Shown: one piece after another, positions 1 to 7,500 of the stretch
Position numbering within the stretch: position 1 is the stretch's first letter
Layout: each line of letters starts with the position of its first letter
NCBI GenBank assembly: GCA_017483985.1
Contig: JAFUUB010000014.1
Location: forward strand, 1-16,927
Length of the DNA: 16,927 nt
Origin: Bacteroidales bacterium
GTDB taxonomy: Bacteria > Bacteroidota > Bacteroidia > Bacteroidales > UBA932
Direction of reading: 5' to 3'
Position numbers and translations under genes: made by a program
Notes under the pieces: model-generated
Database searches by the model: none
The model's input: the letters and a program-made list of their open reading frames with translations, nothing else
What the model was told of the DNA's origin: nothing

Positions 1-1078
1 CGATGAGCTTCTGCTGGGCCTTCAGTTCAGGATCGGCCTCGCCCATGTCGTCCACGAGCTGCGGGATGAGGCGGGTGAGGAAGGGCTCGTTGAAGCCGAG
101 GAAGGTATAGCCGTAGCGGACGGCCCGGCGCAGGATGCGGCGGATGACGTATCCGGCCTTCACGTTGGACGGCAGCTGGCCGTCGGCGATGGAGAAGGCG
201 ATGGCGCGGATATGGTCGGCGACCACACGCATGGCTACTTCCACCTGTCCGCCCTCGGCGTACCGGTGGCCGGAAAGTTCCTCCACCCGGTGGATGAGCC
301 CGCTGAACACGTCGGTCTCGTAGTTGGAATCCTTGCCCTGGAGCACCATGCAGAGTCGTTCGAAGCCCATGCCAGTGTCGATATTCTTGGCAGGCAGCGG
401 CTCCAGGTGGCCGTCGGCCTTGCGGTTGTACTGCATGAACACGAGGTTCCAGATCTCGATGACCTCGTCGTTGTCGGTGTTCACCAGTTCCCGGCCCGGC
501 TTCGCGGCGATCTCCTCGTCGCTGCGCAGGTCGATGTGGATCTCGGACGAGGGGCCGCAGGGGCCGGTGTCGCCCATCTCCCAGAAGTTGTCGTGTTTGT
601 TGCCCAGGAGGACATGGTCGGCGCTCATATGCTTGAGCCAGGCGGCCTGTGCCTCGGTGTCCAGTTCGGTCCCGTCGTCCCCGGAGCCTTCGAAGACAGT
701 GGCATAGAGTTTGGCCGGATCGATCTTGTACACCTCGGTCAGCAGCTCCCAGGCCCAGTCGATGGCCTCGGTCTTGAAGTAGTCGCCAAAGCTCCAGTTG
801 CCCAGCATCTCGAACATCGTGTGGTGGCGCCCATCATGGCCCACGGCCTCCAGGTCGTTGTGCTTTCCGCTCACCCTGAGGCACTTCTGCGAATCTGTCG
901 CGCGATGGAACTTCGGCGTGGTATTGCCGAGGAAGATATCCTTGAACTGATTCATGCCCGCGTTGGTGAACATCAGCGTCGGGTCGTTCTTGACCACCAT
1001 CGGTGCCGACGGCACGATCGTGTGTCCCTTCGAGGCGAAGAATTCCAGGTACTTCTGTCTAATCTCTTTTGCAGTCAT
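1..1078 (-). CDS. alaS: Alanyl-tRNA synthetase, N-terminal part (3' end outside window)
   Basis: Class II aminoacyl-tRNA synthetase that charges tRNA-Ala in the cytoplasm. The minus strand reads from the ATG at 1078 as an open frame of 359 codons to the window edge, so the truncation is only a boundary effect; full AlaS is about 870 residues. The visible part is the catalytic domain. It shows the AlaS signatures [12 protein letters not shown] (about residue 36), [11 protein letters not shown] and [16 protein letters not shown] (about 70-100), [18 protein letters not shown] (about 164-181) and the motif-3-like DTGMGFERL (about 234-242). The start of the tRNA-recognition domain follows; the editing and C-Ala domains lie outside the window. 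A -7 box lies 25 bases upstream of the start. The gene is divergent from the M23 pair. The long plus-strand frame covering it is only a shadow. Confidence 0.97.
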   Translation of the reverse strand, partial: MTAKEIRQKYLEFFASKGHTIVPSAPMVVKNDPTLMFTNAGMNQFKDIFLGNTTPKFHRATDSQKCLRVSGKHNDLEAVGHDGRHHTMFEMLGNWSFGDYFKTEAIDWAWELLTEVYKIDPAKLYATVFEGSGDDGTELDTEAQAAWLKHMSADHVLLGNKHDNFWEMGDTGPCGPSSEIHIDLRSDEEIAAKPGRELVNTDNDEVIEIWNLVFMQYNRKADGHLEPLPAKNIDTGMGFERLCMVLQGKDSNYETDVFSGLIHRVEELSGHRYAEGGQVEVAMRVVADHIRAIAFSIADGQLPSNVKAGYVIRRILRRAVRYGYTFLGFNEPFLTRLIPQLVDDMGEADPELKAQQKLI

Positions 1079-1102
1079 AGCTCCATTAACAATTTAAGCT
1101 TG

Positions 1103-1110
1103 CAAAAATA
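1103..1110 (-). promoter_or_regulatory. -7 box (TAnnTTTG) of alaS
   Basis: On the minus strand the sequence is TATTTTTG, a full match to the Bacteroidota -7 consensus TAnnTTTG. It lies 24 bases before the alaS ATG in an AT-rich island that contrasts with the GC-rich genes. No convincing -33 TTTG element is seen at the usual distance. Confidence 0.6.
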
Positions 1111-1228
1111 CAATATTTTACGCACAAATGAAACACGTGCGCCCTGGAATCCCGTCCAAACAGGCCGGTCCGGAAGCGCTCGCCCTTGGCATAGAATATG
1201 CACGGAAAGGCGGTTACACAAAAAATGC

Positions 1229-1236
1229 TATATTTG
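1229..1236 (+). promoter_or_regulatory. -7 box (TATATTTG) of first M23 gene, abutting the start codon
   Basis: TATATTTG matches the Bacteroidota -7 consensus. Exactly five bases separate its final G from the ATG at 1242. Since Bacteroidota transcripts start a few bases after this box, the mRNA would have almost no leader. This also argues against the more upstream in-frame ATG at 1128, which lies before the box. Confidence 0.6.
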
Positions 1237-1241
1237 CAGGA

Positions 1242-2195
1242 ATGTCCAAGATCAAGAAATACATCGTAGACCCGGAGACGCTGATCGTCGAGATCCAGGA
1301 GGAACGGAAGCATCGCGGCAGGAAGGTGCTGGGGGTAGTGCTGGGAGGCGCTGCCTTGTTCTTCGCGTACCTGTGGTTCTATGTGTCCGTGCTGGGGCTG
1401 GACCTTCCTAAGACCGCCATCCTCAAGCGCCGCAACGCAGACTGGACCACCCGCATCGAGCGGATGTCTGCCCAGCTGGACCAGTACGACGAGGTCCTCG
1501 GCCTGCTTTCCGTGCGTGACGACCGGATCTATCGCTCCGTCTACGGCATGGACGAGATTCCGCAGGAGGTGCGCGGGGCCGGTTTCGGCGGTGTCGACCG
1601 CTATGCCTGGCTGGAAGGCGGCCCTCTCAAGGCCATCGCCCTCCGGCTGGATGTGATGGAGAAGAAGGCGTACGTCCAGTCCAAGTCCTTCGATGACGTG
1701 GTAGCGATGGCCCGCACGGCCGGCGACCGGGCTTCCTGCATCCCGGCCATCCCGCCGATGGACACCGACCCTTCGACCTACCGGCTTTCCAGTCCGTTCG
1801 GCTACCGGAGCGATCCGATTACCGGATTCGGGAAACTTCATACCGGCATGGACTTTGCCTGCCCGCCCGGCAATCCTGTCTTTGTAACGGGTGACGGAAC
1901 CGTCGTCAAGGTCGCCCATGATTTCTACGGCTACGGCAACCATGTCGAGATCGAGCATGGCTATGGCTACCGGACCCGGTATGCCCATCTGAGCCGCATC
2001 GATGTGTATGAAGGGCAGAAGGTCTCCCGCGGCGACTGCCTGGGACTGAGCGGCAAGTCCGGCCGCATCACCGGACCGCACCTCCACTATGAGGTCATGT
2101 ACCGGAAGGATTATGTCAATCCGGCGAATTTCATGGACCTGGATATCTCTGCAGAGGACTATGCCGGGATGGTCCGCAAACCTGTCAGGCGATGA
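1242..2195 (+). CDS. Membrane-anchored M23 (LytM-type) metallopeptidase
   Basis: Probable zinc endopeptidase acting on peptidoglycan cross-bridges in the periplasm, 317 residues. A short basic cytoplasmic tail is followed by one membrane segment (about residues 29-51), a helical stretch with the motif VRDDRIYRSVYG that recurs in the next gene, and a C-terminal M23 domain. All expected catalytic residues are present: H200 and D204 in HTGMD, H249 in YAHL, and H280 and H282 in HLH. I start at ATG 1242 (MSKIKKYIVDPETL, a typical opening for these Bacteroidota proteins). The in-frame ATG at 1128 would add 38 residues that resemble no family N-terminus and would place the -7 box inside the gene. 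The stop overlaps the next ATG (ATGA), so the two M23 genes are translationally coupled. The exact substrate is unknown. Confidence 0.9.
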   Translation: MSKIKKYIVDPETLIVEIQEERKHRGRKVLGVVLGGAALFFAYLWFYVSVLGLDLPKTAILKRRNADWTTRIERMSAQLDQYDEVLGLLSVRDDRIYRSVYGMDEIPQEVRGAGFGGVDRYAWLEGGPLKAIALRLDVMEKKAYVQSKSFDDVVAMARTAGDRASCIPAIPPMDTDPSTYRLSSPFGYRSDPITGFGKLHTGMDFACPPGNPVFVTGDGTVVKVAHDFYGYGNHVEIEHGYGYRTRYAHLSRIDVYEGQKVSRGDCLGLSGKSGRITGPHLHYEVMYRKDYVNPANFMDLDISAEDYAGMVRKPVRR

Positions 2196-3097
2196 GAAGG
2201 AAGAGGAAGGAAAGTATCCTCGGCGGCATCGTGCGCTATTTTCTCGCCACGGTGTCCCTGTCCGTAGTGTTCTATATCGCCTTTGCCCTGCTCCTGTCCA
2301 CCGAGGAGGAGCGCCGGCTCGACCGGGAGAACCGCCAGTACGAGCGCCTCTATCCACGGCTCAAGGAAAAGGAACGTCTGATCGGGGATGTCGTAGAGGG
2401 TCTCCTCGTGAAGGATGATGCCATCTACCGCCGTCTGTTCGAGACTGGTGCGCCGACTCTGGATCCGGTGACGGCGGCCGACCTGATTGCGGACAGCGAT
2501 TCGCTTTCGGACAGTTTCTACCTCTCGTACTCTACCTCCAAGACAGAGAGCCTGATGATGATGGCAGACCATGTGCAGGAGAGTTTCCGGAAAATCTACC
2601 GCCTCCTGGAAGAGCGCCGGGACAGTTTGCCCCCGCTGACCCTCCCCCTGGCGGACATGTCCTATGTGCAGACCGGTGCCTCGGTCGGTCTCAAGCACAA
2701 CCCGGTCTACAAGGTCGAGATGCACCATGAAGGCATCGACCTGATCGCCCCGCAAGGCGAACCTGTCTATGCGGTGGTGGACGGGACGGTCCGGGACGTG
2801 CTCCGTTCGCGCAAGGGGCTCGGCAACATCGTCGAAATCGACCACGGAAGCGGCTACGTGACTCGTTACGCCCTTCTGGGTGACATCAGTGTAGTCCGGG
2901 GCCGGTCCGTGAAACGCGGCCAGCAGGTAGGAACCGTAGGGATATCGGCCGGGGCTTTCGCTCCGCACCTGCACTACGAAGTCCTCCGGAACGGTGAGAT
3001 CCAGGACCCCGTCAACTACCTTTTCGCTTCCGTCACCCCTGACGAGTACGCCAAAATGCTCTATATGTCGGTGAGTACGGCACAATCGCTGGACTGA
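2192..3097 (+). CDS. Second M23-family protein, paralogue lacking one catalytic histidine
   Basis: A 301-residue paralogue of the preceding protein with the same layout: basic N-terminus, one membrane segment (about residues 13-36), a helical region with VKDDAIYRRLFE, then a C-terminal M23 domain. The zinc ligands are kept (H179 and D183 in HEGID, H261 of HLH), as is the general-base candidate H259. The histidine of the usual YAHL motif is replaced by leucine (YALL, Leu228, codon CTT). In LytM the equivalent His260 is important for catalysis, so activity may be weak or lost, as in the non-enzymatic LytM regulators EnvC and NlpD that activate amidases. That role is inference only. The gene overlaps its partner by four bases, suggesting the two products are made in fixed ratio and may work together. 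Confidence 0.88.
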   Translation: MRRKRKESILGGIVRYFLATVSLSVVFYIAFALLLSTEEERRLDRENRQYERLYPRLKEKERLIGDVVEGLLVKDDAIYRRLFETGAPTLDPVTAADLIADSDSLSDSFYLSYSTSKTESLMMMADHVQESFRKIYRLLEERRDSLPPLTLPLADMSYVQTGASVGLKHNPVYKVEMHHEGIDLIAPQGEPVYAVVDGTVRDVLRSRKGLGNIVEIDHGSGYVTRYALLGDISVVRGRSVKRGQQVGTVGISAGAFAPHLHYEVLRNGEIQDPVNYLFASVTPDEYAKMLYMSVSTAQSLD

Positions 3098-3099
3098 TC

Positions 3100-3114
3100 C
3101 GTGGTAATTCCACG
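3100..3114. promoter_or_regulatory. Inverted repeat upstream of merR, possible operator
   Basis: CGTGG-TAATT-CCACG is a perfect 5-bp inverted repeat with a 5-base AT-rich spacer. It starts two bases after the second M23 stop codon and nine bases before the merR -7 box, roughly where the -33 element would lie. MerR-family proteins bind dyads near the promoter, so autoregulation is plausible but unproven. A weak terminator is less likely because the following run is A rather than T on this strand. Confidence 0.35.
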
Positions 3115-3123
3115 AAAAACCAC

Positions 3124-3131
3124 TAACTTTG
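3124..3131 (+). promoter_or_regulatory. -7 box (TAACTTTG) of merR, abutting the start codon
   Basis: TAACTTTG matches TAnnTTTG and ends five bases before the ATG at 3137, the same spacing as at the first M23 gene. It favours 3137 over the in-frame GTG at 3101, and implies a transcript with almost no 5' leader. Confidence 0.6.
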
Positions 3132-3136
3132 CAATC

Positions 3137-3454
3137 ATGGCAAAGACAATTTATACTATGGGAGAAGTGGCCGCCCTGCTGGGTGAGAGCACTTCCGCCG
3201 TCCGCTATTGGAGCAACTACTTCGAAAAGTACATCAAGCCGGCCCGCAATGCCAAAGGCAACCGCCTCTTCCACGAGGCGGATGTCGAGACCCTGAAGCA
3301 GGTCCAACTGATGGTCAAGCGGCAAGGATTGACCCTGGAAGGGGCGGCCGCCCGGCTCGCGGAGGACCACCGCAGCGTGGAGGCCCGTGTCAAGGCGCTG
3401 ACCGCACTCCGCAACGTCCGGGAACAACTCGTCGAAGTGCGCAAGTCCTTATGA
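3137..3454 (+). CDS. MerR-family transcriptional regulator, short form
   Basis: A 105-residue DNA-binding protein. Residues about 4-27 (IYTMGEVAALLGESTSAVRYW) form the MerR helix-turn-helix, followed by the wing region with RNAKGNRLFHEADVETLKQV (about 37-56). A second helical part around residues 57-77 (GLTLEGAAARL) and a short charged C-terminal helix for dimerisation follow. There is no effector-binding domain, so no ligand can be predicted. The start at ATG 3137 is chosen from the -7 box position and from homologues starting MAKTIYTMGEVA. The stop codon overlaps the start of the Nif3-like gene (ATGA), so both are probably co-translated. Targets are unknown; the inverted repeat just upstream is a candidate autoregulatory site. 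Confidence 0.9.
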   Translation: MAKTIYTMGEVAALLGESTSAVRYWSNYFEKYIKPARNAKGNRLFHEADVETLKQVQLMVKRQGLTLEGAAARLAEDHRSVEARVKALTALRNVREQLVEVRKSL

Positions 3455-4230
3455 GAGTCGGCGATATCACGGCTGCCCTCGAGGCGTTCGCCCCGCTCCG
3501 CATCCAGGAGGACTGGGACAACAGCGGGCTCTGCATCGGCTCGCCGGAGGACGAGGTATGCGGTGTCCTTATCGGTTTCGACTGTACGGCGGAACTCCTC
3601 GACGAGGCCGTGGAGAAGGGCTGCGACATGGTCATCACGCATCATCCGCTCCTGTTCAAGGGCATCCGGCAGATCCGGCCCGGCGACCCGGTTTCGGACG
3701 CCGTCATCCGTGCGGTCCGGGCGGGAATCTCCGTCTATGCCGCCCACACGACGGCTGACAAGGTCATCGAGGGGGTGAGCGGGGCTATGGCCCGACGGCT
3801 GGGATTGACGGATATCGCCATCCTGGAAGATGAAGGCGGCTACGGTCTCGGAGCCGTCGGCAACCTGCCTTGTCCGATGACCGGTTCCGAGGCGCTTGCC
3901 TATGTCAAGGAGAAGTTCGGTCTGGAGGTGGTCCGCAGTTCCCGTCCGCTGGAGACCCCCTTCCGCCGGGTCGCCCTCTGCGGCGGATCCGGCGGAAGCG
4001 AGATTCCGGCTGCGATACGCTCCGGCGCCGACCTGTATATATCGGCCGACATCAGCTACCACCATTTCTTTACCCCGAAGGGCTTCATGGTCATGGATAT
4101 CGGGCATTTCGAGAGCGAAGTGGAGATTGTGGAGATTTTATGCAAGGTAATCCGCGAAAAATTTCCTACCTTTGCGGTCCGCATCAGCGACACGCTCGGA
4201 CGGAGCAATCCGGTCCGCTACTATTATTGA
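3451..4230 (+). CDS. Nif3-like dinuclear metal-centre protein (GTP cyclohydrolase I type 2 homologue)
   Basis: A 259-residue member of the Nif3/YbgI family, which assembles as hexameric rings with a dinuclear metal site. Biochemical function is unsettled in most bacteria; a GTP cyclohydrolase activity has been reported for some members. The expected metal ligands are visible: H64 and H65 in ITHHPLLF, D103 in AHTTAD, H219 and E223 in DIGHFESE. The AHTTAD motif differs slightly from the common AHTNLD but keeps the aspartate. This is the short single-domain form, without the internal domain that brings some homologues to about 370 residues. I start at ATG 3451, which overlaps the merR stop; the longer frame beginning at 3208 would run through merR. 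A -7 box for the next gene lies inside its 3' end. Confidence 0.9.
   Translation: MRVGDITAALEAFAPLRIQEDWDNSGLCIGSPEDEVCGVLIGFDCTAELLDEAVEKGCDMVITHHPLLFKGIRQIRPGDPVSDAVIRAVRAGISVYAAHTTADKVIEGVSGAMARRLGLTDIAILEDEGGYGLGAVGNLPCPMTGSEALAYVKEKFGLEVVRSSRPLETPFRRVALCGGSGGSEIPAAIRSGADLYISADISYHHFFTPKGFMVMDIGHFESEVEIVEILCKVIREKFPTFAVRISDTLGRSNPVRYYY
4167..4174 (+). promoter_or_regulatory. -7 box (TACCTTTG) inside the 3' end of the Nif3-like gene
   Basis: TACCTTTG matches the consensus and lies 77 bases before the ATG of the zinc-ribbon gene. It could give that gene its own transcript with a leader of roughly 70 bases. It falls within coding sequence, so chance occurrence is possible. Confidence 0.4.
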
Positions 4231-4251
4231 CATATAATCGATTATTACCAT

Positions 4252-5070
4252 ATGGCAACGAAGAAAACCATCCAGAAGGTTGAGGCACCGATCGATCAGC
4301 ACGAGACCTTCGTTTCCCTCCAGAAGAACTTCGCCGATTCAGACATGACCGTCGAGGAGAAGCTCAAGACGCTCTATGAACTCCAGGCGGCGGATTCCGA
4401 AATCGACAAGATCGTCCAGCTCCGCGGCGAACTTCCGGAGGAGGTCGAGGCCCTCGAAGGCGAGATTGCCGACCTCAAGGCCCGTTGCGCCCAGGTCACG
4501 GCTGTCGTGGACCAGCTCAACCGCAACATCGCCGACGCCAAGCTCTCGATCGCCGAGCATGAGAGCACCATCGAGAAGTACCAGCGCCAGCTCGAAACCA
4601 TCGCCAACAGCCGCGAGTACGATTCCCTCAACAAGGAGATCGAGAACCAGGAACTCCTCCGCCAGATCGACGAGAAGAACATCACTGACACCCGCTTCGA
4701 GATCGCCGGCCGCAAGGCTGAGCTCGAAGACCTGAAGGACCGGGTGTCTATCCGCACCGAAGACCTCAAGGCCAAGAAGCAGGAACTCTCCGTCATCGTC
4801 GAGTCCACTGCCAAAGAGGAGGCCGGACTCCAGGCCCGCCGCAACGCCTGCGCAGCCCGCATCGACGCCCGGACCATGAGCGCCTACGAGCGCATCCGCC
4901 AGAGCGTGCACAACCACCTGGCCGTCGTGTCCGTCTACAACGGCGACTCCTGCGGCGGCTGTTTCAACACCATCACCCCGCAGCGCCTCGTCGAGGTGGC
5001 ATCGAACCGCAAACTGATCATCTGTGAGCACTGCGGCCGTATCATCATCAATCCGGACTTCGAATCTTGA
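4252..5070 (+). CDS. Coiled-coil protein with C-terminal C4-type zinc ribbon
   Basis: A 272-residue cytoplasmic protein. Residues about 30-200 are almost entirely charged heptad-like helix rich in E, K, D, Q and L, predicting a long antiparallel coiled coil. The C-terminus carries two CxxC pairs, C234/C237 (SCGGCF) and C258/C261 (CEHCGRI), forming a zinc ribbon. This is the layout of the DUF164-type family seen in many bacteria, often beside Nif3-like genes as here. Its molecular role is not established; a nucleic-acid or protein-binding adaptor role is inference. The 21-base gap after the Nif3-like gene is strikingly AT-rich and contains a 12-base palindrome just before the start. No Shine-Dalgarno sequence is seen. 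Confidence 0.9.
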   Translation: MATKKTIQKVEAPIDQHETFVSLQKNFADSDMTVEEKLKTLYELQAADSEIDKIVQLRGELPEEVEALEGEIADLKARCAQVTAVVDQLNRNIADAKLSIAEHESTIEKYQRQLETIANSREYDSLNKEIENQELLRQIDEKNITDTRFEIAGRKAELEDLKDRVSIRTEDLKAKKQELSVIVESTAKEEAGLQARRNACAARIDARTMSAYERIRQSVHNHLAVVSVYNGDSCGGCFNTITPQRLVEVASNRKLIICEHCGRIIINPDFES

Positions 5071-5076
5071 CTATGA

Positions 5077-5153
5077 AAATATCCGGGTGTTTTTGCGGCC
5101 ATCTGCCCGGATAGGTCCGCGAAGCGACAGGACGTAAAAGCACCTGGATATTT
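5077..5153 (+). promoter_or_regulatory. Long-range inverted repeat in the dnaB leader
   Basis: AAATATCCGGGTG (5077-5089) pairs with CACCTGGATATTT (5141-5153) over 13 positions. All are Watson-Crick except one G-U wobble in RNA, and three more pairs (TGA/TCA) follow after a one-base bulge. The enclosed 51 bases are GC-rich and contain a near -7 box, TGTTTTTG (5088-5095). The right arm ends 20 bases before the dnaB ATG. There is no T tract, so it is not a classical terminator. It may be a structured leader or, as DNA, a paired binding site. Confidence 0.45.
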
Positions 5154-5173
5154 CACCTTTAATTACGTCGCCT

Positions 5174-6661
5174 ATGCCTGAGACTTCCAGAAGGACCGGC
5201 AGAAAGGATCAGGCAGTCAATCTGGATACCCTGATGGGGAACAAGCCCCCTCAGGCACTGGATGTAGAAGAGGCTGTCCTGGGCGCCATGCTGGTGGAAC
5301 CGTCGACCATTGATGAGTCGATGGAAGAGCTTACTGCGTCCTGTTTCTACGACCCCAAACACCGGATGATCTTCGAGGCGATGGCCGATCTCGTCAACGA
5401 GCATGTCGCCATCGACCTGATCTCCGTGTCCGAGAAGCTCCGTCAGAAGGGCAACCTCGAGACCGTCGGTGGACCGGTGGCCCTGGCCGACCTGTCCCAG
5501 AAGATCGGTGCCGCCGCCCACATCGAGTATTACATCAAGATCCTCAAGCAGAAGACCATCCAGCGGGACCTGATCACGGCGTCGTACGACATCCTGAAGC
5601 AGTCCTACGACGAGTCGACCAACGTGGACGACCTGATCGACATCGCCCAGACCAAGATCTTCGCTGCCATCCAGAACAACGTCAAGCGGGATGTCCAGGA
5701 TATCGGTTCCATCATCAATTCGGTGCTGGACAACCTCCAGGAGCTCCAGAACATCACCGGCCCGAGCGGAGTCCCGAGCGGATTTCCCTCTATCGACCGG
5801 GTGACCCAGGGCTGGCAGAAATCCGACCTCATCATCCTGGCGGCCCGTCCATCTGTCGGTAAGACGGCCTTCTCGTTGAACATTGCCCGCAATGCGGCCG
5901 TGGACCATAACATGCCGGTCGCCTTCTTCTCGTTGGAAATGTCTGCCGACCAGCTCGGCAAGCGTCTGATTACTACCGAGTCCGGCCTGACGGGCGACAA
6001 GATCAAGGGCGGTACCAAGCTGGAAAGTTACGAATGGGTCCAGCTGGAAGATACGCTGAAGAACCTCGCCAAGGCGCCCCTGTACATCGACGACACGCCG
6101 GGCATCCCGATCATGGAGTTCCGCACCAAGGCCAAACGCATTGTCAAGCAGAAGGGGGTCCGTCTCATCGTGGTGGACTACCTCCAGCTCATGCAGGGAC
6201 CTGCTGAACTCCGTGGTATGCGTGAGCAGGAAGTGGCGGCCATTTCCCGTACCCTCAAAGCGACGGCGAAGGAACTCAATATCCCGATTATCGCCCTGTC
6301 CCAGCTCTCCCGTAATGCGGTGCAGCGGACCGGTGGCGCGGGCAAGCCGCAACTGCAGGACTTGCGCGAGTCCGGCTCCATCGAGCAGGACGCAGACATG
6401 GTCATTTTCATCCATCGTCCGGATTTCGTGGGCCTGTCCGAAGACCCGGCCGACAAAGAGAAGGCCATCATCGTCATCGCGAAGCACCGGAACGGCGAGG
6501 TGTGCGACATCGAAATGAAATACAAGGCGAACCAGGTCCGTTTCGTCGAGCCGGACCAGTCGCTCGATATCCTGGCTTCCCGGCCGGTGGAGAGCGCCAT
6601 GAACGCCGATATGGGCGGTTCTCCCGCCTACGACTTCGACAGCCAGGGAGGGCCGTTCTGA
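5174..6661 (+). CDS. dnaB: Replicative DNA helicase DnaB
   Basis: Hexameric 5'-3' helicase that unwinds DNA at the replication fork, 495 residues, the normal length. The N-terminal DnaB domain spans about residues 25-130 (QALDVEEAVLGAML onward). A linker leads to the RecA-like C-terminal ATPase from about residue 185. The Walker A motif is ARPSVGKT with K230; FFSLEMS carries the catalytic glutamate; Walker B is LIVVDYLQLM with D335; sensor-like sequences LSQLSR and the DLRESGSIEQDAD loop follow. No intein interrupts it. The C-terminus ends in a Gly/Asp/Ser-rich tail. Its stop overlaps the next ATG by one base, starting a tightly packed run of genes through rnfA. A structured leader precedes it. 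Confidence 0.98.
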   Translation: MPETSRRTGRKDQAVNLDTLMGNKPPQALDVEEAVLGAMLVEPSTIDESMEELTASCFYDPKHRMIFEAMADLVNEHVAIDLISVSEKLRQKGNLETVGGPVALADLSQKIGAAAHIEYYIKILKQKTIQRDLITASYDILKQSYDESTNVDDLIDIAQTKIFAAIQNNVKRDVQDIGSIINSVLDNLQELQNITGPSGVPSGFPSIDRVTQGWQKSDLIILAARPSVGKTAFSLNIARNAAVDHNMPVAFFSLEMSADQLGKRLITTESGLTGDKIKGGTKLESYEWVQLEDTLKNLAKAPLYIDDTPGIPIMEFRTKAKRIVKQKGVRLIVVDYLQLMQGPAELRGMREQEVAAISRTLKATAKELNIPIIALSQLSRNAVQRTGGAGKPQLQDLRESGSIEQDADMVIFIHRPDFVGLSEDPADKEKAIIVIAKHRNGEVCDIEMKYKANQVRFVEPDQSLDILASRPVESAMNADMGGSPAYDFDSQGGPF

Positions 6662-7497
6662 TGATGGGCCGGCATCTCCTCCTGCTGGCGGTACTTGTTC
6701 CCGCGGTGCTTGGCGCCCAGGGCGGCCGGTGTATTCCGGTCCGCTCCGACGGCGACTTGCCGTTCCGCAGCGGCGAGACCCTCCGGTATGCCCTTTCCTA
6801 CAACTGGCATGCGGTGGCGACGGATGTGGCCTCCGGCGCCTTGACGCTGGACTCGACCTTGTTCGCCGGGACGCCGGCCTACCATGCCACCATGTCCGCC
6901 CGGACCGCAAAGTTCTTCGACGTGTTCTTCAAGGTGCGGGAAGGCTTCCAGTCCTGGTTCACGGCGGACGGCCTCCAGCCCCGGAAGTTCATCCGGGATA
7001 CCCATGAGGGCAGTTACTATGCCTACAACCTCTATCGCTACGATACCGATGCCAGGGTTATCCATGCCGACTTGGAGACCAAGTCCCGTGGAAAGTACCA
7101 GCTGGACCTCCCGTACGGCGACTGCACCTATGACCTCCCGGCACTCCTGTACTTCACCCGCACCATGGATGCGGCGCAGCTCCAGCCCGGGACGAACTAC
7201 CACATCACCTTCGCCATCGACGACGATGTCTATGTCCTCACCCTCACCTTCAAGGGTCGGGAAGACAAGTATGTGAAAGGGCTCGGCAGGGTCGGCAGCA
7301 TGAAGTTCGGCTGTTCGGTCGTGGCCGGTGAGATGTTCGACGGGAGCGAGGACGCCCTGCTGTGGATATCCGATGACGAGAACCGCATCCCGGTCTATTT
7401 CATGGCCCCGCTGAAGGTGGGCGCCGTGTCGGGCCGTCTGGCTTCGTGGTCGGGCCTGAAGCATCCGTTCTCCTCTTTGAAAAATCCCAAGAGATAA
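6661..7497 (+). CDS. Exported DUF3108-type protein
   Basis: A 278-residue protein with an N-terminal signal peptide (MMGRHLLLLAVLVPAVLGA, cleavage likely before QGG). The mature part has the pattern of DUF3108: SGETLRYALSYNWHAVATDVASG near the N-terminus, the TMSARTAKFFDVFFKVREGFQSWF region, DTHEGSYYAYN, and near the end the stretch DDENRIPVYFMAPLKVGAVSG. It is probably a beta-rich periplasmic or envelope protein of unknown function. I start at ATG 6661, which overlaps the dnaB stop (TGATG) and follows GGGAGGG with Shine-Dalgarno-like spacing. ATG 6664 is an alternative. The longer in-frame extension back to 6502 would lie within dnaB and lacks a signal peptide. Confidence 0.82.
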   Translation: MMGRHLLLLAVLVPAVLGAQGGRCIPVRSDGDLPFRSGETLRYALSYNWHAVATDVASGALTLDSTLFAGTPAYHATMSARTAKFFDVFFKVREGFQSWFTADGLQPRKFIRDTHEGSYYAYNLYRYDTDARVIHADLETKSRGKYQLDLPYGDCTYDLPALLYFTRTMDAAQLQPGTNYHITFAIDDDVYVLTLTFKGREDKYVKGLGRVGSMKFGCSVVAGEMFDGSEDALLWISDDENRIPVYFMAPLKVGAVSGRLASWSGLKHPFSSLKNPKR

Positions 7498-7500
7498 GTG

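Noticed and set aside
1128..1241. Upstream in-frame ATG extending the first M23 protein by 38 residues
   Set aside because: The -7 box lies inside this extension, the added sequence resembles no M23 N-terminus, and MSKIKKY at 1242 fits the family.
212..1411. 399-codon plus-strand ORF over alaS
   Set aside because: The minus strand encodes unmistakable AlaS motifs in this stretch; the ORF is an antisense shadow of GC-rich coding sequence running into the intergenic region.
5159..6910. 583-codon minus-strand ORF opposite dnaB
   Set aside because: Antisense shadow of dnaB; the translation is Arg/Gly/Asp-rich with no domain pattern, and there is no start signal.
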